From positions 26,030 through 60,039 of the forward strand of contig PAQU01000081.1 of assembly GCA_002709395.1 (NCBI GenBank): a stretch of 34,010 nt of DNA, read 5' to 3'. The position numbers and the translations under genes are program-made. Below, piece by piece: positions 6,625 to 14,840 of this stretch. The DNA is from Roseibacillus sp. (GTDB lineage: Bacteria; Verrucomicrobiota; Verrucomicrobiia; Verrucomicrobiales; Akkermansiaceae). Numbering within the stretch: the first letter of the stretch is position 1; each line of letters opens with the position of its first letter. The notes beneath the pieces were generated by a model. The model was not told the origin of the DNA. It made no database searches and worked only from the letters and a program-made list of their open reading frames with translations.

Positions 6625-7026
6625 ATGAACGCGGAAGAGGAGGAGACGCTCATCAAAGCCGCCCAAGCGGCCCGGGAGTATGCCTATGCGCCCTATTCGG
6701 GATTCTCGGTGGGCTCAGCCCTGCAGGCCCGCTCCGGGCGAATCTTCACTGGCTGTAACGTAGAGAACGCATCCTATGGCCTTACGATCTGCGCTGAACG
6801 GGTTGCGCTGACCAAGGCGGTATCAGAGGGGGAGCGGGATTTTGCGGCCCTTGCGATTTGTGCTGCCGGAGCCCCCGCGCCTTGTGGAGCTTGCCGGCAG
6901 GTTCTTCATGAATTTAGTCCGGACCTCTCTCTTGTCCTCGTTGACCCCGGGGACGGGACGAGAAAAAAAGTAGATCTCTCCACTCTTCTGCCTTGGGCTT
7001 TCGAAAGGGCGTCCCTGGATCTGTAA
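6625..7026 (+). CDS. cdd: Cytidine deaminase (homotetrameric type)
   Basis: This is a 133-residue protein of standard size for the small zinc cytidine deaminases. The YAPYSGFSVGSAL motif near residue 21 is followed by GCNVENASYGLTICAERVAL, in which Cys56 binds zinc and Glu58 is the proton shuttle. PCGACRQVL supplies zinc ligands Cys87 and Cys90. It deaminates (deoxy)cytidine to (deoxy)uridine in pyrimidine salvage. The start at 6625 has an AAGGAGG ribosome binding site; an upstream ATG at 6595 lacks one. It is convergent with the AraC-type gene. Confidence 0.95.
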   Translation: MNAEEEETLIKAAQAAREYAYAPYSGFSVGSALQARSGRIFTGCNVENASYGLTICAERVALTKAVSEGERDFAALAICAAGAPAPCGACRQVLHEFSPDLSLVLVDPGDGTRKKVDLSTLLPWAFERASLDL

Positions 7027-7184
7027 TTTGTGTCCTGACAGTATTTTAGTTTATGGCTTCCATGATCTGGCCGCGCATCCATGAAGAATTCCGAGCCACC
7101 GGATTTCATGGGGAACGTCGGGGCCACAAGATCCTGCAGGCGATTGCCAGGAATGCGAGGGCTGTAGTGTCGGGATGCTCCCGG

Positions 7185-7562
7185 TCAGGTTTCCGGGCAC
7201 AGAGCCCGGACCGATTTCTGGAACTGACGGGGAGGCAGGTCGAAGTAGGATTTAACTTCGGATGCGAAGTGGGTGTAATGCTTGAAGCCGAGGCGGTGAG
7301 CAATGACCTGGAGGGAAAACCCTTCCGCGACCAGGCGGCGGGCGAGAAGCATCCGGTGGCGCCGGAAGAGCTCCTTGGGCCGGAGCCCGGAGGCGCGTTC
7401 AACGGCATATTCCAACTGCCTGTTTGTGAGATTGAGCGCCTCGGCTACCCCGGAGACCGAAAACTCTTCTGCTTCAGCAAGTTCAAGCAGGTCCTGCCCG
7501 TCCGGGCACCTGAAGTGCTGGCCTTCGCGGGCGATCTTAAACTTCGGGGGATCTTCAGCCAT
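7185..7562 (-). CDS. Stand-alone AraC-family DNA-binding protein
   Basis: This is a 125-residue protein consisting mostly of an AraC/XylS-type double helix-turn-helix. The first helix pair is seen around LNLTNRQLEYAVERASGLRP, and the second around IAHRLGFKHYTHFASEVKSYF, which fits the RxxLGF...FSxxFKxxFG signature with changes. There is no obvious ligand-binding domain, only about 30 extra N-terminal residues. It is transcribed divergently from the quorum-sensing-like operon across a 107-base gap, which makes it a candidate regulator of that operon (inference). The open frame extends upstream to 7685, but that would overlap the start of the divergent gene, so I chose 7562. Confidence 0.75.
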   Translation of the reverse strand: MAEDPPKFKIAREGQHFRCPDGQDLLELAEAEEFSVSGVAEALNLTNRQLEYAVERASGLRPKELFRRHRMLLARRLVAEGFSLQVIAHRLGFKHYTHFASEVKSYFDLPPRQFQKSVRALCPET

Positions 7563-7669
7563 ACATTTGTTCAGAACTAATGATTGCCAAGTTTCAAGAA
7601 AATACCGGGAAGCCGGCCTATTCTGAGTTGTTTTACCGCCCGCCTTTTTTGACTCCCGCCTCCTAGCCC

Positions 7670-9103
7670 ATGCAGAAAGGATCATCGCTTCTCAGCAGCG
7701 TCGTTGTCTGTCGCAACAGCCAAGGGGCTGAAATTACGGCCAATATCCTGAGGTTACGCCGCTACTCGGTGGCCTTTGAGATCTATAACCCTTACAGCAT
7801 TCTGCAGCTCTCCGAGGTTTTACGGGACTTCAGGATCCGGGTAGGGGACCGGGTTGTCTACCAAGGCGAGGCGGTAGTTACCGGCCTCGTCAACACGGGG
7901 ATTCTCCTGGTTTGTGAGGCAACCCTCGGGAATGCATGGCTGGATGTGGATTTCCTGTCGGACCGGGAAGGCCGGGACCCTCTCGCCAACCAGTTTGATG
8001 CCTTTGTCCAGGATTGGAAAAGAGCGCATGAAGTTGACCTTTCATTCAAGCTGACCGTGGCCGACATGCAGAATCTTCTCGTGGGACTGCAGCGCTGGAT
8101 GGAGCAGATAGACCTTGGGATTCGCGCGACAACCTCCGTGGATCGGCCCACTCTTGAGCGCGAGATCATCGATCAACTGGAGGAGAGTGTTCTCGAGGAA
8201 ATGCAGGAAGCGATGGGGAGCTTTGAGGAGTCGGTGCGTAACATCCCGGAAGGAAGGGAGGCCACCCACAAGTTTTATGTCCGGCGCCAGATCCACCCCT
8301 TGGTCCTCTGCTCGCCCTTTACGTATCGCACCTTTCACAAGCCGCTCGGCTACGCTGGAGACTATGAAATGGTGAACATGATGATGCGCGACCCTTATGA
8401 AGGGGGCTCCCTCTTTGCGAAGCTGATCAACCACGCCTTCCTGCAGACGGCGCCGGTGGTAGCGCATCGTAACCGCATAGAGTATCTCACCACCAAGATC
8501 CGGGCGGAAGCGGAACGTAATGCCATGAAGGGCCGGAGGACGCGGATTCTGAACCTAGGGTGCGGGCCCGCCCACGAGGTAAAGCAGTTCCTGGAAAATG
8601 AAGAATTGAGTGATCTGTGTGACATCACGTTGCTGGATTTTAACTCCGAGACCATCGAGTATACCGGAAAGGAGCTTGCCAAGGTGCGGACCCAGGCCGG
8701 GCGGGTGACTCCCATTTCCCTGCTGCAACGTTCCGTGCACAAGCTCCTGCGGCAGGCATCCACCGGGGATGTCGATCTGAAATGGGAATCCTATGACATG
8801 GTCTATTGTTCGGGCCTCTTCGACTATCTTTCACAGAGGGTCTGCCGGCGCCTTAATGATCTTTTTGCCCGGCTGCTGGCCCCGGGAGGGCTCATGATGG
8901 TGACCAACGTGAGCGACACCAACCCCAGCCGGGCCTGGATGGAATATGTCCTCGAGTGGAACCTGATTTACCGTGATGACTCAGCCATGATGGAAATTGC
9001 CCCGCTTAACGGAGGCCAATTTGAAACCGTCCTGAACCGGGATGACACAGGAGTGAACCTTTTCCTGGAGGTTCGGAAAAAAGATGGCGATGGGAGGGCC
9101 TGA
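7670..9103 (+). CDS. PhcB-like SAM-dependent methyltransferase (quorum-signal synthase candidate)
   Basis: This is a 477-residue protein. The N-terminal 100 residues look like a PilZ-type beta-barrel (ILRLRRYSVAFEIYNPYSI ... GDRVVYQGEAVVTGL). A middle segment carries the family motif HPLVLCSPFTYRTFHKPLGY and AGDYEMVNMMMRDPYEGGSL (residues 209-247). The C-terminal methyltransferase has motif I NLGCGPAHE (295-303) and the acidic residue of LLDFN (Asp323). I recognise the middle and C-terminal pattern from proteins annotated as extracellular-factor (3-hydroxypalmitic acid methyl ester) biosynthesis, PhcB. In Ralstonia, PhcB methylates a 3-hydroxy fatty acid to make the diffusible signal. The next two genes are the expected sensor kinase and response regulator. 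It overlaps the kinase gene by 20 bases. The actual substrate here is unknown. Confidence 0.75.
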   Translation: MQKGSSLLSSVVVCRNSQGAEITANILRLRRYSVAFEIYNPYSILQLSEVLRDFRIRVGDRVVYQGEAVVTGLVNTGILLVCEATLGNAWLDVDFLSDREGRDPLANQFDAFVQDWKRAHEVDLSFKLTVADMQNLLVGLQRWMEQIDLGIRATTSVDRPTLEREIIDQLEESVLEEMQEAMGSFEESVRNIPEGREATHKFYVRRQIHPLVLCSPFTYRTFHKPLGYAGDYEMVNMMMRDPYEGGSLFAKLINHAFLQTAPVVAHRNRIEYLTTKIRAEAERNAMKGRRTRILNLGCGPAHEVKQFLENEELSDLCDITLLDFNSETIEYTGKELAKVRTQAGRVTPISLLQRSVHKLLRQASTGDVDLKWESYDMVYCSGLFDYLSQRVCRRLNDLFARLLAPGGLMMVTNVSDTNPSRAWMEYVLEWNLIYRDDSAMMEIAPLNGGQFETVLNRDDTGVNLFLEVRKKDGDGRA

Positions 9104-11897
9104 TAAACAAGAGCCGGAAGTAAGGCTGACCGCCCACCAGCAGCGGTTTGAGGCTCAGGAGGATGAAGTTCGCCTCCTGAACTATCGCCGTGGGGCCTTT
9201 CTTGCCGCCCTGTTCATGGCTCTCGGCGCAGGCATGGACCTGGTGGCCTTTGGGGATGTCCGAAATCCGACATACGAAGGAGTGGTCGGAAGGCTGTTCC
9301 TGTTGCGGATGGCTTGTTCGCTAGGCCTGCTGTTTGTTTTGTTTTTGCTCTACCGGGTTCGCAGCAAGTCGCGCCGGACCCTGCATCTTCTTGGGCACCT
9401 CGTGGCACTGATCCCGATGGTAACCATCCACGGGATGTTGTTCGAAACCGGGGGAGGGGGCTCGCCATACTATGCGGGGCTCAACCTGGTCATGGTGGGC
9501 GCTGTGCTTCTGCTGCGCTGGCGGTGTGTAGATGGGATCATCAATTCCATCCTGTGCATTGTCGGATATCTAGGGGTCGCGTTTGGAACCGGGGCCGGGA
9601 TCCAGAGCATCACGATCGCCCTCTTTTTCCTGTTTGTGACAGCCGCCTTTGTCTGTATCGGCCTCTATTTTTACAATCGTCTCCGCTTTGCCGAGTTTTG
9701 CCTGAGGGAGGAGGTGGTTGCCCAGCAGGAGGCGCTGGCGGAGAACCACCGGAAACTGCAGGACCTGGATGAGGCCAAGACCAGGTTTTTTGCGAATATC
9801 AGCCATGAGCTCCGGACGCCGCTTACGCTCATGCTCGCGCCCATCGAGAAGATGCAGGGCCTTAATGCGGTGCGGAACGATGCCAAGATTGCGGAACTGG
9901 TGGAGGGCCTGGAGGACAACGGCATGCGGCTCCTTCGTCTGATCAACGATATCCTCGACCTTGTCAGGATGGATAGCGGGGATATGCCGATGCGGCCCGA
10001 GCGCTTCCGGCCCCTGACCTTTATTGACGGGCTTGGGCGCAACCTGCAACCAATGGCGGAGCGCAAGAGGATCAGGCTCCACTGGCATGCGGTCTGCGGG
10101 GAAGACGAGGAGGTTTACCTCGACCGTGATCGCCTTGAGAAAGTGGTTCTCAACCTGGCAGTCAATGGCCTGAAATTCACCCCTCCGGGAGGGGAGGTCT
10201 CTCTGTCGGTGGAACTGAAAAACGGACGACTGATTCTCAAGGTGGTCGACAATGGAGCAGGGATGAAGGAGGACCAGGTCAATTCCGCATTCGAACGCTT
10301 CTGGCAGGCAGATACTTCCGCTGCCAAGAAGCATAATGGTGTCGGGATCGGCCTTGCTCTTGTCAAGAGCCTGACGGAATCGATGGACGGAACTGTCACC
10401 ATCGAGAGTGAGTATGGAAAAGGGACGGCATTCACCATCTCCGTTCCTCTCCTGCCGGTCCCGGGAACGTCTGAACTCATTCCGGCGGGGGATGACGACC
10501 CCCTTTCTGAAATTCACAACAAAGCCCGCATCCAGGGGGCGCTGGGCAGCAGGGAGAGCAGTTTTGCCTCTTCGGGAGGGCCTTTCGTCTCGGTCGGGTC
10601 CTGCGTGGAGGGTATAGCCAACAGGGAACTTGTCCTTATTGCCGAGGACGAGAATGGCTTGAGGCGCTTCCTCAAGGGAGAGATGGAAGAGATGGGTTGT
10701 GGGGTGGTAGAGGCATGTGACGGGATGGAGGGCTGGGAATTGGCCCGCCAGTTCGAACCCCAGCTGATCATCCTCGACTACATGATGCCTGCGATGGACG
10801 GGATTACCCTCACGCAGCGGTTGCGCCAGCATGGCCCGACGTCTCAGGTGCCGATCCTGCTTGTAACCGCTGCCGCAGATGAAACCCCCAGAATTCAGGC
10901 CCTGGAGGCCGGGGTGAGCGACTTTCTTACAAAGCCCTTCACGACAGCAGAGTTACGCCTGAGAGTTCGGAATCTTCTCGATCGCCAGAAGTATCAGAGG
11001 GAGCTGGGAGTGATCAACCAGGAGCTGCGCACCGCGGTCGAGGAGCGGGACGTTGCCCTTGCCGAGATCAAGGAGAACGAGGCCCGTCTACTGCAGGCGG
11101 AGACCCTGTCTTCACTCGGGCGGATGAGTGCGGGGATCGTGCATGAAGTCAACAACCCGATGAATTATGTCAGGACCGCCCTGCACGCCCTGAGGATGTA
11201 TTCCGATGATGTTGACGAGAAAGAGCGGGCCGATTTTGAGGAGACCATCGCGGATGCGGAAGATGGAGTGAACCGGGTTATCAGGATTGTGAGCGACCTG
11301 CGCTCCTTTACCAAGGGCGAGGCGGCCATGAAGGAGGAGGTTGGAGTCGCAGAAACGGTAGAGAATGCACGGCGCCTTCTGGCCGGGGAACTCCAGGGGA
11401 TAGACTTCCGTGTTGATATAGCGGAGGACCACAAGGTCAGTGGAAACGGGAATCAGTTGTGCCAGGTCATGGTGAATATGATCCAGAATTCGGCGCAGGC
11501 CCTGGAGGGAGCGATGGAACGTGGGGTGGCCCCGCAGATCTCCGTCTCTTCGGAGAAGGAAGGAGAGGAGAATATATGGATCCGGGTGCGTGACAACGGG
11601 CCGGGAATCGAGCCGGAGGACCTGGATCATGTCTTTGACCCGTTCTTTACCAAAAGGGACGTAGGAGAGGGAATGGGCCTGGGCTTAAGCATCTGTCACC
11701 GGATTCTCGAATCGCACGAAGGACGGGTTGAAGTCGAAAGTGAACCCGGGAAGGCCACGGTTTTCAGCATTCGGATTCCTCAACCATGGCAGGGAGGCTT
11801 GGAGAGCAGAGGTCCCTCCGGGGACGGGCAGGAGCCCGAAGATGCGGATGTCCTGGCGCAGGAGGGACCCGAACTTGAAGAAGCTTGGAAGAAATGA
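9084..11897 (+). CDS. Six-TM hybrid sensor kinase with two kinase modules (PhcS-like)
   Basis: This is a 937-residue membrane protein. Hydrophobic segments between residues 38 and 197 give about six TM helices with a short loop around GGGGSPYY. A linker coiled coil leads to kinase 1, with H-box FFANISHELRTPLTL (His241) and ATP-lid GVGIGLALVKS near 420. A receiver domain follows (about 514-635; phospho-acceptor Asp565 in LIILDYMMPAMDG, Lys617). Kinase 2 has H-box AGIVHEVNNPMNYV (His687) and G boxes DNGPGI and GMGLGLSI. The second H-box is of the type seen in PhcS/LqsS/CqsS-like kinases. Its place between a PhcB-like enzyme and a PhcR-like regulator suggests it senses the signal made by the first. 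A GGAGG lies about 11 bases before the ATG, inside the previous gene. Confidence 0.85.
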   Translation: MAMGGPDKQEPEVRLTAHQQRFEAQEDEVRLLNYRRGAFLAALFMALGAGMDLVAFGDVRNPTYEGVVGRLFLLRMACSLGLLFVLFLLYRVRSKSRRTLHLLGHLVALIPMVTIHGMLFETGGGGSPYYAGLNLVMVGAVLLLRWRCVDGIINSILCIVGYLGVAFGTGAGIQSITIALFFLFVTAAFVCIGLYFYNRLRFAEFCLREEVVAQQEALAENHRKLQDLDEAKTRFFANISHELRTPLTLMLAPIEKMQGLNAVRNDAKIAELVEGLEDNGMRLLRLINDILDLVRMDSGDMPMRPERFRPLTFIDGLGRNLQPMAERKRIRLHWHAVCGEDEEVYLDRDRLEKVVLNLAVNGLKFTPPGGEVSLSVELKNGRLILKVVDNGAGMKEDQVNSAFERFWQADTSAAKKHNGVGIGLALVKSLTESMDGTVTIESEYGKGTAFTISVPLLPVPGTSELIPAGDDDPLSEIHNKARIQGALGSRESSFASSGGPFVSVGSCVEGIANRELVLIAEDENGLRRFLKGEMEEMGCGVVEACDGMEGWELARQFEPQLIILDYMMPAMDGITLTQRLRQHGPTSQVPILLVTAAADETPRIQALEAGVSDFLTKPFTTAELRLRVRNLLDRQKYQRELGVINQELRTAVEERDVALAEIKENEARLLQAETLSSLGRMSAGIVHEVNNPMNYVRTALHALRMYSDDVDEKERADFEETIADAEDGVNRVIRIVSDLRSFTKGEAAMKEEVGVAETVENARRLLAGELQGIDFRVDIAEDHKVSGNGNQLCQVMVNMIQNSAQALEGAMERGVAPQISVSSEKEGEENIWIRVRDNGPGIEPEDLDHVFDPFFTKRDVGEGMGLGLSICHRILESHEGRVEVESEPGKATVFSIRIPQPWQGGLESRGPSGDGQEPEDADVLAQEGPELEEAWKK

Positions 11898-13087
11898 GCG
11901 AGCCAACCTTGGATTACCGGCAGCATCTTGTCCTCTTCGTTGATGATGAGCAGAAGACGCGGAAGTATTTTGCAAAGCTCTTCGGCAAAACCTTCCGAAT
12001 TGTTCTTGCGGAGGACGGAGTGGCTGGCCTGGAGCGTTTTCGTGAATACCAGGACGAAATCGGCGTGGTGGTAACTGACCAGCGCATGCCAAACGAGACC
12101 GGAAGTGAATTTCTGGAGAAGGTTTCCCTGCTCAAGCCCGGAGTAGTGAGGATTCTTTCGACCGCGTATGCTGATATCGATGCTGCTGTTTCGTCCGTTA
12201 ACAAGGGCGGAATATATCGTTATGTAACCAAGCCTTGGGAAGTTCCCGAGCTGGAAGTCACCCTCAAGCGGGCGATGGAGCTCTACATGGTCCGGCTGGA
12301 ACGAGAAGAGCTGGTCCGCCAGAAAATGATGAGCGTCGATATTCTGGCGGCTTCGGACCGGATCACCTCCCTTGCGGCTCTGGCCATTTTCCGGGATTCG
12401 GGAATTCGTTACGTAGGCGAGGCCCTCCGGGCCGTGGTCAGGTTGGCGGAGGAGCCGCGGGAAAAATTGCTCTCCGATGCGATCGGCGGGGAAGGACTCT
12501 CCTGGCGCGAGCTCTACCGGAGGCACCTTTCGTTCCTTGGGGCGGTCAATTCCTTCCTTCCTGAAGATCTCACCAGCCCGGCGGGGCTGGCCTTCGACGA
12601 CCGGTGCGCGGTGCGGGAGGCTTTGGACCCGGTGGTCTCAGGAAGCCCGGCCCTTCAGTGGGGGGAGGCGCGGGCGACTCCACCGCACTGGCCGGGCCCT
12701 CTGGCCGATCTTCGAAAAGTGGTCGTTCCCTTCCTCGAAATCCTGTCCCGGGCGGTGGAGGGTGAAGGAGGGGTTCGTCTGGAAGAGTGCCTGTCTGGCC
12801 TGGAGCTTGCCTTTCCCGGGCGCCCGATCAGGGCCCTTCTCGCTCCCGCCATGAGCGCCAGTGCAGAGGAGCCTTCCAAGGATGCCCTTGCCCTTATTGG
12901 GGCGTGCATGCGGATCGCCCATCATGGGGGAGTCATAGACTTTCTTCCGGAGCCCAACCAGAGCGACGCCCGGGTGCGGATTGGCTTTGATGTCTCCCGG
13001 ATTGAGCGGGCCCCCGACGACCCCTTTGAGGAGCTGGCCGCCGATCTGGTGGGAAATGAGCTCTTCTGGTCCCGTTTTGTCGAATAG
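11894..13087 (+). CDS. Response regulator with degenerate kinase-like output domain (PhcR-like)
   Basis: This is a 397-residue protein. Residues of about 10-130 are a receiver with the acidic pair VDDE (17-18), phospho-acceptor Asp62 (TDQRMPNETG), Thr/Ser in LSTAYAD and Lys113 (VTKPWEVPEL). The rest has no DNA-binding motif. Residues of about 148-187 resemble an H-box helix, ending YVGEALRAVVRL like YVRTALHALRMY of kinase 2, but the histidine position is Ile. The end (GVIDFLPEPNQSDARVRIGF) looks like the last strands of an ATPase domain. From memory, Ralstonia PhcR also has a sensor-like output region. The ATG overlaps the kinase stop codon as ATGA, a sign of translational coupling. A TTG nine bases upstream is an alternative start. 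Confidence 0.8.
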   Translation: MSEPTLDYRQHLVLFVDDEQKTRKYFAKLFGKTFRIVLAEDGVAGLERFREYQDEIGVVVTDQRMPNETGSEFLEKVSLLKPGVVRILSTAYADIDAAVSSVNKGGIYRYVTKPWEVPELEVTLKRAMELYMVRLEREELVRQKMMSVDILAASDRITSLAALAIFRDSGIRYVGEALRAVVRLAEEPREKLLSDAIGGEGLSWRELYRRHLSFLGAVNSFLPEDLTSPAGLAFDDRCAVREALDPVVSGSPALQWGEARATPPHWPGPLADLRKVVVPFLEILSRAVEGEGGVRLEECLSGLELAFPGRPIRALLAPAMSASAEEPSKDALALIGACMRIAHHGGVIDFLPEPNQSDARVRIGFDVSRIERAPDDPFEELAADLVGNELFWSRFVE

Positions 13088-13130
13088 GAGGCAAGCTCCT
13101 GAGAATTGATTCCAAACACCCCCAATAGAA

Positions 13131-13505
13131 ATGATAAAACTTGTATACTGCGTTCATCGGAAAGCCGGGATGTCACCGGAGGAATTCTACCGTTACTGGA
13201 AGGAGGGCCATGGGCCCCTGGTAAAGAGTTATGCGGAAGCACTGCAGGCACAGCGTTACGTTCAGAGCCACCTGCTTGAATCGCCGCTCAACGAAGTTGC
13301 CCAAGGTGGTCGGGGGGCGGCCGGGCCATACGATGGCATAACCGAGATCTGGTGGAATTCCCACGATGAGCTCCTCGCTGCGATGCAGACCCCTGAAGGC
13401 GTTGCTGCCCACGGGAAGCTCATTGAAGACGAGGCCAGATTCTGTGACCTCTCCCGGTCATCGATTTTCCTTACGGAGGAGCATACCATCTTCGATTCCC
13501 AATAG
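13131..13505 (+). CDS. EthD-domain protein
   Basis: This is a 124-residue protein with the dimeric alpha-beta barrel (ferredoxin-like) EthD pattern. MIKLVYCVHRKAGMSPEEF is followed by RYWKEGHGPLVKSYAEALQ, then a PYDGITEIWWNSHDELL strand-helix and a late FLTEEHTIF strand. EthD relatives include small degradative or accessory proteins of unclear catalytic role. It follows the response regulator after 43 bases and precedes the FadL-type gene by 26 bases on the same strand, so it is probably in the same operon. Its function here is unknown. Confidence 0.82.
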   Translation: MIKLVYCVHRKAGMSPEEFYRYWKEGHGPLVKSYAEALQAQRYVQSHLLESPLNEVAQGGRGAAGPYDGITEIWWNSHDELLAAMQTPEGVAAHGKLIEDEARFCDLSRSSIFLTEEHTIFDSQ

Positions 13506-13531
13506 AGATAACCCAACCGAGATTCTTCGAC

Positions 13532-14758
13532 ATGAACGTCCTTAATATTAATTACCGACAGGTCCCAGTGGCGATACTTGCTGCAGCGCTCCTGCTATCT
13601 GCACAGCCGGGCCTCCAGGCTAATGGCTTCTATATCCCCGTCCAGGACCCCTTTGCAACGTCACGGGGTAACGCCTTTGTGGCAAGTGCGGACCGCCCTT
13701 CCGCGGTCTACTATAATCCGGCCGGGCTGACTCAGCTGGACTCGTTTGCTGCGCATGCGGGTGTCTACGGGGTGCGCCTGGGAATCGAGGCGGAGACGGC
13801 TATCGACGGTGGGCGCCATGAGAACGACGCCGAGTTCATTCCGGTACCTCAGGTTTACCTGGGAGGCCCGGTCAGTGATCGTCTCGCGGCGGGGGGGGGC
13901 CTCAACGCACCCTTTGGGCTTAGAACGGACTGGGGGCCGGCGACCCCCTTCAGCGTGGTAGCTACCGAGACGGACCTGACCTATGCCACCGCGTGGGGAG
14001 TTCTGGCGTATGAACTCAACGACCAACTCTCGATCGGGGGCGGTATTGGGGTGACTTACGCGGACGGAACCCTCAAGCGGTTTCTGGCACCTCCCAATCC
14101 GGTCGCCGAGTTCGAATTCGAGGGAGACGATATCTCCACCAACTGGATTGCGTCCCTCCTGTGGAGGCCGGATGAGCGTCATTCCTTCGGGTTGACCTAC
14201 CGGGCGAGAACGGAGCTGGACCTGGAGGGCGCAGCGGGAGCTCCGGCCATAGGGCTGGCAATACCCGGCGCCTCCCTCGACCTTGTGACTCCCGATACCT
14301 TGGTTGCGGGCTACGCTTACCGGCCGGATGAACATTGGACCCTGGAGGCCAATGTGGAATGGGTTAACTGGAACCGTCTTGGAACCTCCACCCTGCGGCA
14401 GGCTCCTCTCCCCGATAATCCAATCCCCTTCAACTGGGAATCAAACTTCATGTATGGGGTGGGGGTGACCTATGCTCCGAATGAGAAATGGGCTTTCAGC
14501 GCAGGTTACATCTTTATCGAAAACAGTCAGCCGGACCTGAACTTCAATCCGGCGGTGGCAGATGGCGACCGGCACTGGCTCAGTGCGGGGGTAAGCTACA
14601 AGGCGGCGGCATGGACCATGGACCTTGCGTATCAGTATGCCTTTTCAGACCGGACGGTCACGGATCCGACCGCGGGATTTGATGCCGGGGATCTCGTGGC
14701 GGGAGACTACAGCTCACGGTTTCACGGGCTGATGCTCTCGTTCAACAGATCCTTCTAG
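13532..14758 (+). CDS. FadL/TodX-family outer-membrane channel (OMPP1)
   Basis: This is a 408-residue protein with a signal peptide up to about residue 30 (LSAQPGLQA). The mature end begins NGFYIPVQDPFATSRG, the FadL hatch region, and continues with SAVYYNPAGLTQLDSF, the NPAGL motif of the family. The rest is a run of amphipathic beta strands ending in an aromatic residue (LMLSFNRSF), as in outer-membrane barrels. FadL proteins pass long-chain fatty acids or other hydrophobic compounds across the outer membrane. It ends a plus-strand run with the PhcBSR-like genes, so a role in moving a lipid signal is plausible but unproven. Confidence 0.88.
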   Translation: MNVLNINYRQVPVAILAAALLLSAQPGLQANGFYIPVQDPFATSRGNAFVASADRPSAVYYNPAGLTQLDSFAAHAGVYGVRLGIEAETAIDGGRHENDAEFIPVPQVYLGGPVSDRLAAGGGLNAPFGLRTDWGPATPFSVVATETDLTYATAWGVLAYELNDQLSIGGGIGVTYADGTLKRFLAPPNPVAEFEFEGDDISTNWIASLLWRPDERHSFGLTYRARTELDLEGAAGAPAIGLAIPGASLDLVTPDTLVAGYAYRPDEHWTLEANVEWVNWNRLGTSTLRQAPLPDNPIPFNWESNFMYGVGVTYAPNEKWAFSAGYIFIENSQPDLNFNPAVADGDRHWLSAGVSYKAAAWTMDLAYQYAFSDRTVTDPTAGFDAGDLVAGDYSSRFHGLMLSFNRSF

Positions 14759-14840
14759 GGAGATCTTCCAGGCCCCCGGGAGTGCAGTTGCCCTTGCGAA
14801 AGAAGGAAAGGGCAGGCACTTTAAGGGCGTAACGTTCACG

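Noticed and set aside
9570-10832. A 420-codon minus-strand open frame inside the hybrid kinase
   Set aside because: The plus-strand kinase motifs are unambiguous here; the antisense translation shows no family pattern.
13087-13102. AGGAG/CTCCT hairpin right after the response regulator stop codon
   Set aside because: It is only five base pairs with no U-run; not enough to claim termination or attenuation within the operon.
14789-14814. TGCCCTT/AAGGGCA inverted repeat between the FadL-type gene and the DUF1549 gene
   Set aside because: The loop is 12 bases and no U-tract follows, so I do not call it a terminator.
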